The position numbers and the translations under genes are program-made. Shown here in pieces: positions 35,240 through 44,429 of a stretch of DNA of 64,000 bases. Every line of letters begins with the position of its first letter. Within the stretch, counting starts at the first letter, position 1. Source of the DNA: Flagellimonas marinaquae (GTDB lineage Bacteria > Bacteroidota > Bacteroidia > Flavobacteriales > Flavobacteriaceae); assembly GCF_003992675.1 (NCBI RefSeq), contig NZ_RZMZ01000007.1:62001-126000 (forward strand), written 5' to 3'. Below the pieces are notes generated by a model, which was given only the letters and a program-made list of their open reading frames with translations, did not search any database and had not been told where the DNA came from.

Positions 35240-36901
35240 ATGATAAAGGAAAGTTGCCATACAACAATACACTTGAACAGAGTCCAAAAACTACTGGGCA
35301 TTTTGTTGTTGTTTTGCCTGCTGCCGTTGCTCGGTTTTTCCCAGAGCGAACCCAAGGTAACGGCCGAAGTGGATACCCTGGCCATCAAAATTGGGGAGCA
35401 AATTCAATATAGTATTACGGTTGAAGCCGATTCCACCGATGTGGTCTTTTTTCCAGAAGGACAAACGTTTTCGCCACTGGAAACGGTAGAAGCGATTATG
35501 GCCGATACCCTGAAGCAAGACAACAAGGTTGTCCTCCAAAAAATTTATGCCCTTACACAGTTTGATAGTGGCGCCTATACCATTCCACCGCAGCGTATCG
35601 CCATTAACGAACAACCCTTTTTTACGGATTCTTTTCAGGTGAAAGTTGCCGATGTGGCAGTGGACACGACCAAACAAAAAATGTACGACATCAAACCTTT
35701 GATGGAAGTGGAAAGGAGCAATACCGATATGTGGCTCACCCTGCTGTGGATCTTTTTGGGACTGATTGTGGCAGGAGGATTGGTGTATTGGTTCTTTTTG
35801 CGCAAAAAACCATTGACCGAAGAAGAAAAAGTCGCACTACTCCCACCTTATGACCGTGCCATTTTGGAACTCAAAAAACTGGAAAACTCCAAATATCTTA
35901 TCCAAGACGAATTCAAACAATACTATTCCGAGTTAACTGATATTATGAGGTCCTATTTGGAAGAAGAAGTACATGTGACCGCCATGGAAAGCACTACTTC
36001 CGAACTGATTACCAAACTGGAACTATTACGGGATGCTGGGGAGCTAAAATTGGATGACGATACCATTTTTCAATTCCAAAAAATCTTGCAGACCGCCGAC
36101 TTGGTCAAATTTGCCAAATCCAAACCGCCCTCATCCATCGCGGAGCAGGATAGGAAATTGGTGGAAGAATTTGTTACCAAGACCCACGAAGCACTCCCTG
36201 AACCCACAGAGGAAGATTTATTGCTGGACGAGGAATACTTGGAAGAACTGGCCAAGAAAAAACGGCGCAAGCGCATCTATTGGGCCGCTGCTATTTTTGC
36301 TGGAATACTCGTTTCGGGAACTGTTTTTTCCGTGGCCTATTTTGGTGCCAAACAAGTACGTGATACCGTATTTGGTTATCCGACCAAAGATTTGCTGGAG
36401 GGCGAATGGGTGTCCAGTTCGTACGGATTCCCTCCCATCGAATTGGAAACACCGGAAGTGCTCGTGCGTCAGGAACCGGATATGCCCAAAGAAACCAAGG
36501 AACTGATAAAGGAGCTCCAGGCTTTTTCTTATGGTAATTATGCGGGCATCTTTTCGGTGAGCGCCAGTTCCATCACCTTTAAGAACCAAGAAGAAGACCC
36601 CAATTTTGAAGCCGTGATAGGGGCTACTTTGACCAATTTTGAGCAACTCGGTCTAAAAAATATCATTACCAAACAGGAGGAGTTTGTAACACAATCTGGC
36701 GTAAAAGGCGTAAAAACCTATGGAACCGGCACCTTGGAAACACCCGATGGCGATTCCAAAAGGGCCAAATACAACATCTTGTCTTTTGGTGGCAAAGGTT
36801 TTATACAACAAGTGGTCATTACCTGGGAAGAGGATGATACCTATGCGGAACAGATCGTGGACCGAATTTTAACCAGTTTAGACGTAAAATTACAGGCGTA
36901 A
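35240..36901 (+). CDS. BatD-like/DUF4381-like membrane protein with extra C-terminal domain
   Basis: The 553-residue protein has a signal sequence (LLGFSQ), a periplasmic beta domain (to about 155), a membrane helix (TLLWIFLGLIVAGGLVYWFF), a cytosolic helical part and a second membrane helix near residue 350 (YWAAAIFAGILVSGTVFSVA). About 180 residues follow it (EWVSSSYGFPPIELETPEVL onward), possibly a PsbP/Mog1-like domain, which is my inference. The first half matches proteins found between DUF58 and batA in flavobacterial Bat operons. The extra C-terminal part is less usual. Role in the complex is not known. Confidence 0.75.
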   Translation: MIKESCHTTIHLNRVQKLLGILLLFCLLPLLGFSQSEPKVTAEVDTLAIKIGEQIQYSITVEADSTDVVFFPEGQTFSPLETVEAIMADTLKQDNKVVLQKIYALTQFDSGAYTIPPQRIAINEQPFFTDSFQVKVADVAVDTTKQKMYDIKPLMEVERSNTDMWLTLLWIFLGLIVAGGLVYWFFLRKKPLTEEEKVALLPPYDRAILELKKLENSKYLIQDEFKQYYSELTDIMRSYLEEEVHVTAMESTTSELITKLELLRDAGELKLDDDTIFQFQKILQTADLVKFAKSKPPSSIAEQDRKLVEEFVTKTHEALPEPTEEDLLLDEEYLEELAKKKRRKRIYWAAAIFAGILVSGTVFSVAYFGAKQVRDTVFGYPTKDLLEGEWVSSSYGFPPIELETPEVLVRQEPDMPKETKELIKELQAFSYGNYAGIFSVSASSITFKNQEEDPNFEAVIGATLTNFEQLGLKNIITKQEEFVTQSGVKGVKTYGTGTLETPDGDSKRAKYNILSFGGKGFIQQVVITWEEDDTYAEQIVDRILTSLDVKLQA

Positions 36902-37900
36902 ATGTTTGAGAATATAGAATTTGCAAATCCCGAGTTTTTCTGGCTGCTTCTTTTGCTGCCATTGGCTTTGCTATGGTATTTTTTCAAACGAAAAAATGAA
37001 ATGGCTTCCCTTCGGATTTCCAGTATCAAAGGATTCACGGTCAAAAGTTGGGCTTCAAAACTCAAGCCTACCTTGTTTGCCCTTCGATTGCTAGCTCTAG
37101 CTGCCATTATCACTGCCTTGGCCCGACCTCAAACGGAAGATATTTCAACCCGGACCAAAACCACGAAAGGTATCGATATTGTCATGTCCATCGACGTATC
37201 CTCCAGTATGTTGGCCCGCGATCTAAAGCCGAATCGACTATCAGCCCTTAAGGAGGTAGCTGCCAATTTTATTGAAGGACGCCCCAACGACCGTATCGGA
37301 TTGGTGGCCTACGCCGCAGAAAGTTATACCAAAACCCCGATTACCAGTGACAAAGCCATTGTACTCAATGCGTTGGATGAAATCACCTATGGTGTATTGG
37401 AGGACGGTACTGCCATTGGCATGGGATTGGCCACATCGGTAAACCGCTTAAAGGAAAGCAAAGCCATCAGTAAAGTTATCATTCTTTTAACGGATGGTGT
37501 CAATAATTCTGGCTTTATTGAACCAAGAACGGCAGCCGATCTGGCCGTAGGTTTTGGAATAAAAACATACACCATTGGCTTGGGTACCAACGGGAATGCA
37601 TTATCTCCCATTGCTTATAATCCTGATGGCACCTACCGATACGGAATGCGCCAAGTGGAGATCGATGAGGAACTGCTCAAGGAAATAGCGGAGGTCACCG
37701 GAGGAAAATACTTCCGTGCCACCGACAACGAATCTTTGGAAGAGATTTATGATGAAATCAACAAGTTGGAAAAAACAGAGATAGAGGAATTCAAATATTA
37801 CAAATACGAGGAAAAGTTTAGGCCCCTCATTTTCTTGGCCGGAATCTTATTGTTGTTGGAATGGGTGTTGCGAAACTCCATATTTAAAAGTTTTATTTAG
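36902..37900 (+). CDS. batA: BatA, membrane-anchored vWA protein
   Basis: The 332-residue protein has membrane helices at both ends: two near the N-terminus (FFWLLLLLPLALLWYFF and LFALRLLALAAIITALA) and one at the end (PLIFLAGILLLLEWVL). A vWA domain (about 85-290) with an intact metal site (SIDVSSSM, DGTAIG, LTDGVNNSG) lies between. Bat proteins were described as aerotolerance factors in Bacteroides fragilis and form a membrane complex. It starts directly after the preceding stop. Confidence 0.95.
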   Translation: MFENIEFANPEFFWLLLLLPLALLWYFFKRKNEMASLRISSIKGFTVKSWASKLKPTLFALRLLALAAIITALARPQTEDISTRTKTTKGIDIVMSIDVSSSMLARDLKPNRLSALKEVAANFIEGRPNDRIGLVAYAAESYTKTPITSDKAIVLNALDEITYGVLEDGTAIGMGLATSVNRLKESKAISKVIILLTDGVNNSGFIEPRTAADLAVGFGIKTYTIGLGTNGNALSPIAYNPDGTYRYGMRQVEIDEELLKEIAEVTGGKYFRATDNESLEEIYDEINKLEKTEIEEFKYYKYEEKFRPLIFLAGILLLLEWVLRNSIFKSFI

Positions 37901-37903
37901 GAA

Positions 37904-38950
37904 ATGATTCAGTTTGATGAAAAAATATATTTCTACCTATTGGCCATCATCCCGGTGATGGTCCTAGCGTTCTTTTTTCTTCAACTCTGGAAACGGAAAA
38001 CACAAAAGAAATTTGCCGACACATCGCTCCTTAAGCGATTGGCACCCAACAAATCCAATTTCAAGTCCACCGTTAAACTAGTTTTCTTTTTGGGGGGATT
38101 GTCCTTTTTGGTCTTGGGATTGGTCAACCCTAAAATCGGTACAAAACTGGAAACAGTAAAGCGTGAAGGCGTAGACATCGTTTTCGCCATCGATGTATCC
38201 AAAAGTATGTTGGCCGAGGACATCGCTCCCAACCGTTTGGAAAAGGCAAAACGAATTGTTTCGGAAATCATCAACCAACTCGCAAGCGACCGAATAGGAA
38301 TTATAGCCTACGCAGGTCAAGCATACCCTCAACTGCCCATTACTACGGATTACGGTGCCGCCAAAATGTTCCTGCAAAGCATGAACACCGATATGCTTTC
38401 CTCCCAAGGAACGGCCATCAACGCCGCCATTGATTTGGCAAGCACCTATTATGACGATTCCCAACAGACCAACCGGGTACTTTTTATTGTGTCTGATGGA
38501 GAAGACCATTCCGAAAGCTCAACCATTAATTCCGTGGAGAAGGCCCTCGATAACGGAATCCGCGTATACACCATTGGGGTAGGAAAAGCGAAAGGCGCCC
38601 CGATACCCATCAAACGCAACGGTGTTGTGGAAAGTCTAAAAAAAGACAATCAGGGCGAGGTCGTCATCACCAAACTGAATGAAGCTGTATTGACCGAAAT
38701 TGCCAGTAGGGGGAACGGGGATTACATTGATGGATCTAACACCGAAAACGCAGTGGAATTTATCAAAGAGGAACTGAACAGAATGGACAGAACCGAATTT
38801 GAGGCCAAACAATTCGCAGAGTACAAGGACCAATTTCAGTGGTTCCTTGCCGCGGGCTTTTTATTGTTATTTTTGGACATTTTTGTTTTGGACAGGAAAA
38901 CACAATGGTTGAAAAAACTGAATCTTTTTAATGAGCATGATGATGAATAA
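37904..38950 (+). CDS. batB: BatB, membrane-anchored vWA protein
   Basis: The 348-residue protein mirrors BatA: two N-terminal membrane helices, a vWA domain with AIDVSKSMLAED, SSQGTAINAA and VSDGEDHSESS forming the metal site, and one C-terminal helix (WFLAAGFLLLFLDIFVL). It lies 3 nt after batA and its end overlaps the start of batC by about 20 nt. Confidence 0.95.
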   Translation: MIQFDEKIYFYLLAIIPVMVLAFFFLQLWKRKTQKKFADTSLLKRLAPNKSNFKSTVKLVFFLGGLSFLVLGLVNPKIGTKLETVKREGVDIVFAIDVSKSMLAEDIAPNRLEKAKRIVSEIINQLASDRIGIIAYAGQAYPQLPITTDYGAAKMFLQSMNTDMLSSQGTAINAAIDLASTYYDDSQQTNRVLFIVSDGEDHSESSTINSVEKALDNGIRVYTIGVGKAKGAPIPIKRNGVVESLKKDNQGEVVITKLNEAVLTEIASRGNGDYIDGSNTENAVEFIKEELNRMDRTEFEAKQFAEYKDQFQWFLAAGFLLLFLDIFVLDRKTQWLKKLNLFNEHDDE

Positions 38951-39836
38951 GATAAAGTTGATGTTTGGACTATTGCTGTGTTTTGGAACCATCCAAGCAC
39001 AGGACGACATAGTAGAAAAGGCAAACAAAGAGGCTGAAAAAGCCCTGAAGGTTTCCAAAAATTTGACATATGAAGCCAATGAGCAACTTTCTTCCAACGA
39101 TTTTGTGACCGCGGAGGCCGATTACAGACGAGCCATTTCCAAAAGTGACAAAAATGCCGCCGCACGATTCAATCTAGGGAATGCCTACTACAATCGGGAA
39201 AGTTTTGGCGAAGCCTTTGGCCGCTACAAGCAAGCAAGCGAGGCTGCCGAGGAAAAAGTTGATAAACACAAGGCATTTCACAACATGGGGAACGTATTCA
39301 TGAAAAACAAGGAGTACGAAAAAGCCGTGGAAGCCTACAAGCAAGCCCTTCGTAGCAATCCCAACGACGACGAGACCCGATATAATCTGGCGTTGGCCAA
39401 GAAAATGTTGGAAAAACAACAGGACGAGCAAAAGAACGACCAGAACCAAGACGATCAAGATAAACAGGACCAAGAGAACGAGGACAAGGATAAAAACCAA
39501 GACCAGAACAACGAAGGGGGCGATAACGAGAAAAAGGACGAAGGGGAACAAAAAGAAGACGAAAACAAGGATAAGGGCGACCAAGGCGATAATGGAGAGG
39601 ACAAGCCCGAGGAAAACCAAGAGGGCGATGGCGACAAAAAGAAGGAGCAGGAGAAGAAGCCCAACGAAGGCGATCAGCCTGACGATAAAAAACAACAACC
39701 TAGGCCCAATCAGCTTTCTGAGCAGCAAATCCAGAATTTGTTAGAAGCCATGCAGAACGAGGAGAAAAAAGTGCAGGAAAAGATGGAGGCCCGCAAGGTT
39801 CGCGGAAAAAAGGTCAAAAACGAGAAGGACTGGTAA
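38931..39836 (+). CDS. batC: BatC, TPR protein with long charged linker
   Basis: The 301-residue protein has an N-terminal signal sequence (LLLCFGTIQAQ), TPR repeats (about 50-155: AARFNLGNAYYNRESFGEAF and KAFHNMGNVFMKNKEYEKAV), then about 95 residues rich in Glu, Asp, Lys, Asn and Gln (about 163-256), and a C-terminal helix (LSEQQIQNLLEAMQNEEKKV). The start is one of several clustered ATGs (38931, 38937, 38940, 38943) that overlap the batB stop. It should be a periplasmic scaffold in the Bat complex. Confidence 0.9.
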   Translation: MSMMMNKIKLMFGLLLCFGTIQAQDDIVEKANKEAEKALKVSKNLTYEANEQLSSNDFVTAEADYRRAISKSDKNAAARFNLGNAYYNRESFGEAFGRYKQASEAAEEKVDKHKAFHNMGNVFMKNKEYEKAVEAYKQALRSNPNDDETRYNLALAKKMLEKQQDEQKNDQNQDDQDKQDQENEDKDKNQDQNNEGGDNEKKDEGEQKEDENKDKGDQGDNGEDKPEENQEGDGDKKKEQEKKPNEGDQPDDKKQQPRPNQLSEQQIQNLLEAMQNEEKKVQEKMEARKVRGKKVKNEKDW

Positions 39837-41623
39837 TGAAAACATTCAGGGGCAACATATGGCTTATTTTGGGAATATTGCTCCTTTCGGGGTTACACTC
39901 CCATGCCCAAGAGGAAACCGAAGGTATCGAGTTTGTCATGAACTTGAGCAAGGAAAAATTGGGACTGAATGAGCGCCTTCGAGTAGACTTTACCATGAAC
40001 AAGGATGGCGACAACTTTAAACCGCCAGAATTCGAGAATTTTAGGGTGGTTATGGGACCTTCCCAATCCATTAGTTCCTCTTGGGTAAACGGAAAGCGAA
40101 GTTTTTCCAAAACCTACAGCTACATTTTGGTGCCAACGTCACGGGGAAACTTCACTATCAATCAGGCAACCATTGAAATTGATGGGCAAACCTACAAGAC
40201 TACCCCACAACAGGTAGAGGTGACCGCTGCCGTGGACAAACCTAACGATCAAAAGACTGTGGACGATGTAGCGGACGAAAGCCTTCATTTGGTAGCGGAG
40301 GTTTCCAAAGGAAATCCCTACCTCAATGAAGCCGTTACCGTAGTTTATAAATTATATGTAAGTCCAAACATCAGTGTGACCAACTATCGCCCATTGGACA
40401 ACCCTACCTACAACAATTTCTGGAGTCAGGATATTCCCGTAACCAAACATACGGCCCAGAATGGAACCTTTGAAGGCAAACCCTATCGGTATGTGGTACT
40501 CAAACGTGTGGTGCTTTACCCGCAAAAAGCAGGGAAACTGGACATTGAACCCCTTTCCTTGGAGATATTTGTGGACGTCCCCACCAACCGAAGGGACTTC
40601 TTTGGCGGCCGAATCTATACCTCTACCAGTAAAACCGTTTCTGCCGGTAGGCGCACCATCAACGTAAAACCGCTTCCCGAAGCTGGGAAGCCCGAAAACT
40701 TTAGCGGTGCCGTTGGTGATTTTGATTTTTCCGTGACTACTAGTAAAACGCAATTGAACGCCTCAGAGTCACTCCAGGCCATCGTCGAAGTGTCAGGAAA
40801 AGGTAACCTAAAACTGTTCCAGCTTCCAGAACCTGAACTTCCCAGTTCTTTGGAAGTATACGATCCCGAGTATGATGAGGATATCCGCACTTATAGCAGT
40901 GGAATGGAGGGAAAAGTTTCCAACAACTACACTATTGTACCGTCATTTAGGGGAAAGTATCCCATTCCGAGCATCTCTTTCAGTTATTTTAACCCAGAAA
41001 CAGGCAGTTACAGAACTATCGATTCCGAAGAAATCAATATTGAAGTCATTGAAGGACCATCAAGCGGAAGCGCCACTACAACCAATCCAGCAGCCAATAA
41101 GCAATTGGTAGTGCCTACAGGAGAGCAGTTTCATTTTATCCACCTCGACCCCAACTTGGCTCCTATAGAAGTGAACCGATTTTTTGGATCAAGACTGTTC
41201 TTTTTGCTGCTACTAGCTCCATTACTGTTGATTCCCATCGCCATATTTGCCTTCAAAAAGAGAGAGGCCATTGCTAGTGATGTGGTGGGTAACAAAATAA
41301 AGAAAGCCAATAGGCTGGCCAGAAAATACCTGTCCACGGCCAAGAAAGAGCTAGGCAACAAAGAAGCCTTCTATGTGGCGCTAGAAAAGGGACTTCACAA
41401 CTATTTGAAGGCTAAATTGCACATCGAAACATCGGAATTCAGCAAGGACAAAATAACAGGAATCCTTTCAGAGAAAAAGGTTGAAAAAACCGATATTGAC
41501 GGATTTATAGGATTGCTCACCAGTTGTGAAATGGCACGCTACAGTCCATTTTCCAACGTGCAAATGCAGCAAGACTACGAAAAAGCAAGTGAGGTAATCT
41601 CTAATTTGGACAAACAGTTATGA
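39836..41623 (+). CDS. batD: BatD, large periplasmic/membrane protein
   Basis: The 595-residue protein has a signal sequence (LLSGLHSHAQ), a long beta-rich periplasmic part with repeated immunoglobulin-like domains (about 20-420), a membrane helix near residue 460 (FFLLLLAPLLLIPIAIFAF) and a cytosolic helical tail. The KVYVSPNISV-type strand and PQQVEV repeats are typical of BatD. The start overlaps the batC stop by one base, and the end overlaps the batE start by four bases (ATGA). Confidence 0.93.
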   Translation: MKTFRGNIWLILGILLLSGLHSHAQEETEGIEFVMNLSKEKLGLNERLRVDFTMNKDGDNFKPPEFENFRVVMGPSQSISSSWVNGKRSFSKTYSYILVPTSRGNFTINQATIEIDGQTYKTTPQQVEVTAAVDKPNDQKTVDDVADESLHLVAEVSKGNPYLNEAVTVVYKLYVSPNISVTNYRPLDNPTYNNFWSQDIPVTKHTAQNGTFEGKPYRYVVLKRVVLYPQKAGKLDIEPLSLEIFVDVPTNRRDFFGGRIYTSTSKTVSAGRRTINVKPLPEAGKPENFSGAVGDFDFSVTTSKTQLNASESLQAIVEVSGKGNLKLFQLPEPELPSSLEVYDPEYDEDIRTYSSGMEGKVSNNYTIVPSFRGKYPIPSISFSYFNPETGSYRTIDSEEINIEVIEGPSSGSATTTNPAANKQLVVPTGEQFHFIHLDPNLAPIEVNRFFGSRLFFLLLLAPLLLIPIAIFAFKKREAIASDVVGNKIKKANRLARKYLSTAKKELGNKEAFYVALEKGLHNYLKAKLHIETSEFSKDKITGILSEKKVEKTDIDGFIGLLTSCEMARYSPFSNVQMQQDYEKASEVISNLDKQL

Positions 41624-42384
41624 GCATGAAAAAGATAATCTTTTTACTTTGCCTCCTCTCCCTAAATTTTGGGTTTGCCCAAAACGAGAAGCTATTTAAT
41701 GACGCAACCGAGTTTTATAATAATGGGGAGTACTCCAAAGCCATAGATAATTACAAGCAAATCTTGGATAATGGGGAGCATTCATCCTCTTTATACTTTA
41801 ATCTGGGCAATAGCTATTACAAATTAAACGCCATAGGCCCGAGCATATATTACTATGAAAAAGCACTTTTGCTTTCCCCGAACAACGAAGAGATAAAAAA
41901 CAACCTTCGTTTTGCTCAAAATATGCGTTTGGACGCCATTGAAGAAGTGCCAAAAACGGAGATTTCCAAACTGTACACTTCCCTAACGGGAATGTTTACA
42001 TTTGATCAATGGGCCTATTTGGCCGTGGGACTGGTGTTCTTGTTTGTGCTGGCCTATATGGCCTATTACTTTCTTGGTACGGCCAATCAAAAAAGAGCGG
42101 CATTTATTTCGGGCATCTTTTCTTTGATATTGGGAGTGCTCAGTGTATTGATGGCCTATCTCAACTTTCAATCCTTTAAAAACAACGACCCTGCCATTGT
42201 CTTCAGCAAGGAAGTAAACGTAAACGCGGAACCTAATAGCAACAGTTCTCCCGTTTTTACCCTTCACGAAGGAACCAAGGTTAATGTGCTGGAAGAACTA
42301 GACAATTGGAAGAGGATACGGATAGCCGACGGACAAACCGGTTGGCTAGAGGCCGAGAATATCAGGAAAATCAAGGACTTTTAG
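41620..42384 (+). CDS. batE: BatE, TPR and SH3-domain membrane protein
   Basis: The 254-residue protein has a signal sequence (LLSLNFGFAQ), TPR repeats (about 25-105: ATEFYNNGEYSKAIDNYKQI, YFNLGNSYYKLNAIGPSIYY), two membrane helices (about 128-180) and a C-terminal SH3-like domain (AEPNSNSSPVFTLHEGTKVN, then GQTGWLEAENI). This is the known BatE layout. It closes the core Bat operon, coupled to batD. Confidence 0.93.
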   Translation: MSMKKIIFLLCLLSLNFGFAQNEKLFNDATEFYNNGEYSKAIDNYKQILDNGEHSSSLYFNLGNSYYKLNAIGPSIYYYEKALLLSPNNEEIKNNLRFAQNMRLDAIEEVPKTEISKLYTSLTGMFTFDQWAYLAVGLVFLFVLAYMAYYFLGTANQKRAAFISGIFSLILGVLSVLMAYLNFQSFKNNDPAIVFSKEVNVNAEPNSNSSPVFTLHEGTKVNVLEELDNWKRIRIADGQTGWLEAENIRKIKDF

Positions 42385-42438
42385 GCCAAAACACCCCTGC
42401 CTTGCTTAATATTCCGTATTTTTAGCAAAAATTCGGTT

Positions 42439-42753
42439 GTGCTAAAAACCATAGTCCATTCTATCATTTCCTTGCTGTTGATATCGGCTTTAACGGTATC
42501 ACCGCTTATTCCCTTTTTGGACAAAGAACTGGGTAAAACCATGGTCATAAGTGCCGCAGAGGAGGAAAACAATGGCAATAATGGTGAGACGAACAAGAAG
42601 TTTGACGAAATCGATGCGTACATCAAATATTATCTGGAAATAGCGAACAACCCTATTTTCCAGCAACAGAATGCCGATGGTTCGGGTTATCTCTTCCCTA
42701 TTTCTGACCATACGGTAGAAATATTGGACCCCCCTCCTAGAAAATTGACCTAA
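42439..42753 (+). CDS. Small exported or membrane protein after batE
   Basis: An open frame from GTG at 42439 gives 104 residues: a hydrophobic N-terminus (IISLLLISALTVSPLIPFL), then a polar tail (EEENNGNNGETNKKFDEIDA) with a helix (YIKYYLEIANNPIFQQ) and a proline-rich end. I do not recognise it. It lies 54 nt after batE in the same direction, so it may be part of the Bat transcript or its own gene. The frame is intact and codon use looks ordinary, but there is no homology evidence. Confidence 0.5.
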   Translation: MLKTIVHSIISLLLISALTVSPLIPFLDKELGKTMVISAAEEENNGNNGETNKKFDEIDAYIKYYLEIANNPIFQQQNADGSGYLFPISDHTVEILDPPPRKLT

Positions 42754-42836
42754 TTCTTCGTATTTTTTTTTTCAATTTTTTAAACATCTTCTATCCATAA
42801 CCTAACCAGTATAGAAGAACAAACGCACATCAAAAC

Positions 42837-44420
42837 ATGTTCAAGCATTTAAAAAATGACTTACCTGCGAGTATCGTAGTCTTTTTCGTAGCACTACCCT
42901 TGTGTTTGGGTATTGCCCTCGCGAGTGGGGCCCCACTGTTTTCCGGACTTATTGCGGGTATTATCGGGGGAATTGTCGTGGGGGCGCTCAGTGGCTCACA
43001 CATAGGAGTCAGTGGTCCGGCCGCAGGGCTGGCTGCCATAGTATTGACCGCTATTGGCACCCTAGGAGGCTATCAAAACTTTTTGGTCGCCGTAGTCTTA
43101 GGGGGAATTATCCAGTTGATATTTGGCTTTCTAAAGGCTGGGGTGATTGCCTATTATTTCCCTTCATCCGTAATCAAGGGAATGTTGACCGGAATTGGTA
43201 TCATCATCATTCTGAAACAAATACCTCACTTTTTTGGGTACGATGCAGATCCCGAAGGAGATTGGGCCTTTTTTCAAGTGGATGGTGAAAACACCTTTAG
43301 CGAAATCATCAACAGCATCAACTACATTAGTCCCGGTGCAACCCTGATTGCCGCTATTGGTTTGGCCATTTTGATTCTGTGGAGTGAAGTATTGACCAAA
43401 AAATCGAAAATCTTTGAGTTGATACAAGGCCCTTTGGTGGCCGTGGTCATCGGCATCATCTACTTTAGCGTTACGCAGGGAGATGCCACTTGGGGAATTT
43501 CTGCGGAGCATCTCGTTACGGTCCCCGTTCCTGATAGCTTTCAATCCTTTCTTGGTTTTTTCAGTTTCCCCAACTTCTCCGTCATTGGCAACACAGAGGT
43601 TTGGGTAACGGCCTTTACCATTGCCTTGGTAGCCAGTTTGGAAACGCTACTTTGTGTAGAGGCAACCGATAAACTTGATCCTGAAAAACGGACCACCCCT
43701 ACTAATCGGGAGCTGATTGCACAGGGTATCGGTAACACCATTGCTGGTTTGATTGGGGGTCTTCCAATAACCCAGGTTATTGTGAGGAGTTCGGCCAATA
43801 TTCAATCTGGTGGTAAAACCAAATTATCAGCCATTATTCATGGCTTCTTCCTCTTGGGTTCGGTTATTTTGATTCCGACACTGCTCAATATGATTCCGCT
43901 TTCCGTATTGGCTGCCATTTTATTTGTGGTAGGCTACAAACTTGCCAAACCAAGTCTATTTAAAACAATGTACCAGGCCGGCTGGAAACAGTTTGTCCCC
44001 TTTGTGGTGACCGTGGTGGGGATTGTTTTTACCGACCTTTTGGTAGGAATAAGTTTAGGTCTTGGTGTTGGGATTGTAGTGGTTTTGATCAAAAGTTACC
44101 AAAACTCCCACTTTTTGCACATTGAGGAAAGTGATGGCGGCAGACATCAAATAAAAATGACCCTTGCCGAAGAGGTCACCTTTTTCAACAAGGGAGCCAT
44201 TTTGAAAGAATTGGACAGCATTGCCGAAAATACCTATCTCACCTTGGATGTGAGAAAAACACGGTATCTGGATAATGACATCGTAGAGATTCTGGAGGAT
44301 TTTTCGAGCAAGGCCAAGAACAGAAACATCGACATCAAAATTATTTCCGAAAAAGGAGAGGTTGAAAATCCTGATAGTTATATCGAATTTTTTAATCTAA
44401 GACCCAAAAAAACAGCATAA
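42837..44420 (+). CDS. SulP-family transporter, probably bicarbonate
   Basis: The 527-residue protein has the SulP core (PASIVVFFVALPLCLGIALA near the start, SGSHIGVSGPAAGLAAIVL), about 11-12 membrane helices, and a C-terminal STAS-like segment (about 440-520: LTLDVRKTRYLDNDIVEIL). The beta-carbonic anhydrase gene starts 9 nt downstream. SulP-carbonic anhydrase pairs occur widely and are taken to import bicarbonate. It differs from the 12.7-kb SulP in length and sequence. Confidence 0.9.
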   Translation: MFKHLKNDLPASIVVFFVALPLCLGIALASGAPLFSGLIAGIIGGIVVGALSGSHIGVSGPAAGLAAIVLTAIGTLGGYQNFLVAVVLGGIIQLIFGFLKAGVIAYYFPSSVIKGMLTGIGIIIILKQIPHFFGYDADPEGDWAFFQVDGENTFSEIINSINYISPGATLIAAIGLAILILWSEVLTKKSKIFELIQGPLVAVVIGIIYFSVTQGDATWGISAEHLVTVPVPDSFQSFLGFFSFPNFSVIGNTEVWVTAFTIALVASLETLLCVEATDKLDPEKRTTPTNRELIAQGIGNTIAGLIGGLPITQVIVRSSANIQSGGKTKLSAIIHGFFLLGSVILIPTLLNMIPLSVLAAILFVVGYKLAKPSLFKTMYQAGWKQFVPFVVTVVGIVFTDLLVGISLGLGVGIVVVLIKSYQNSHFLHIEESDGGRHQIKMTLAEEVTFFNKGAILKELDSIAENTYLTLDVRKTRYLDNDIVEILEDFSSKAKNRNIDIKIISEKGEVENPDSYIEFFNLRPKKTA

Positions 44421-44429
44421 CCTAAACAT

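Noticed and set aside
39174..39728. 184-residue hydrophobic frame on the minus strand opposite BatC
   Set aside because: It is the reverse of an Asp/Glu/Lys/Gln-rich linker, which reads as Leu/Phe/Val on the other strand.
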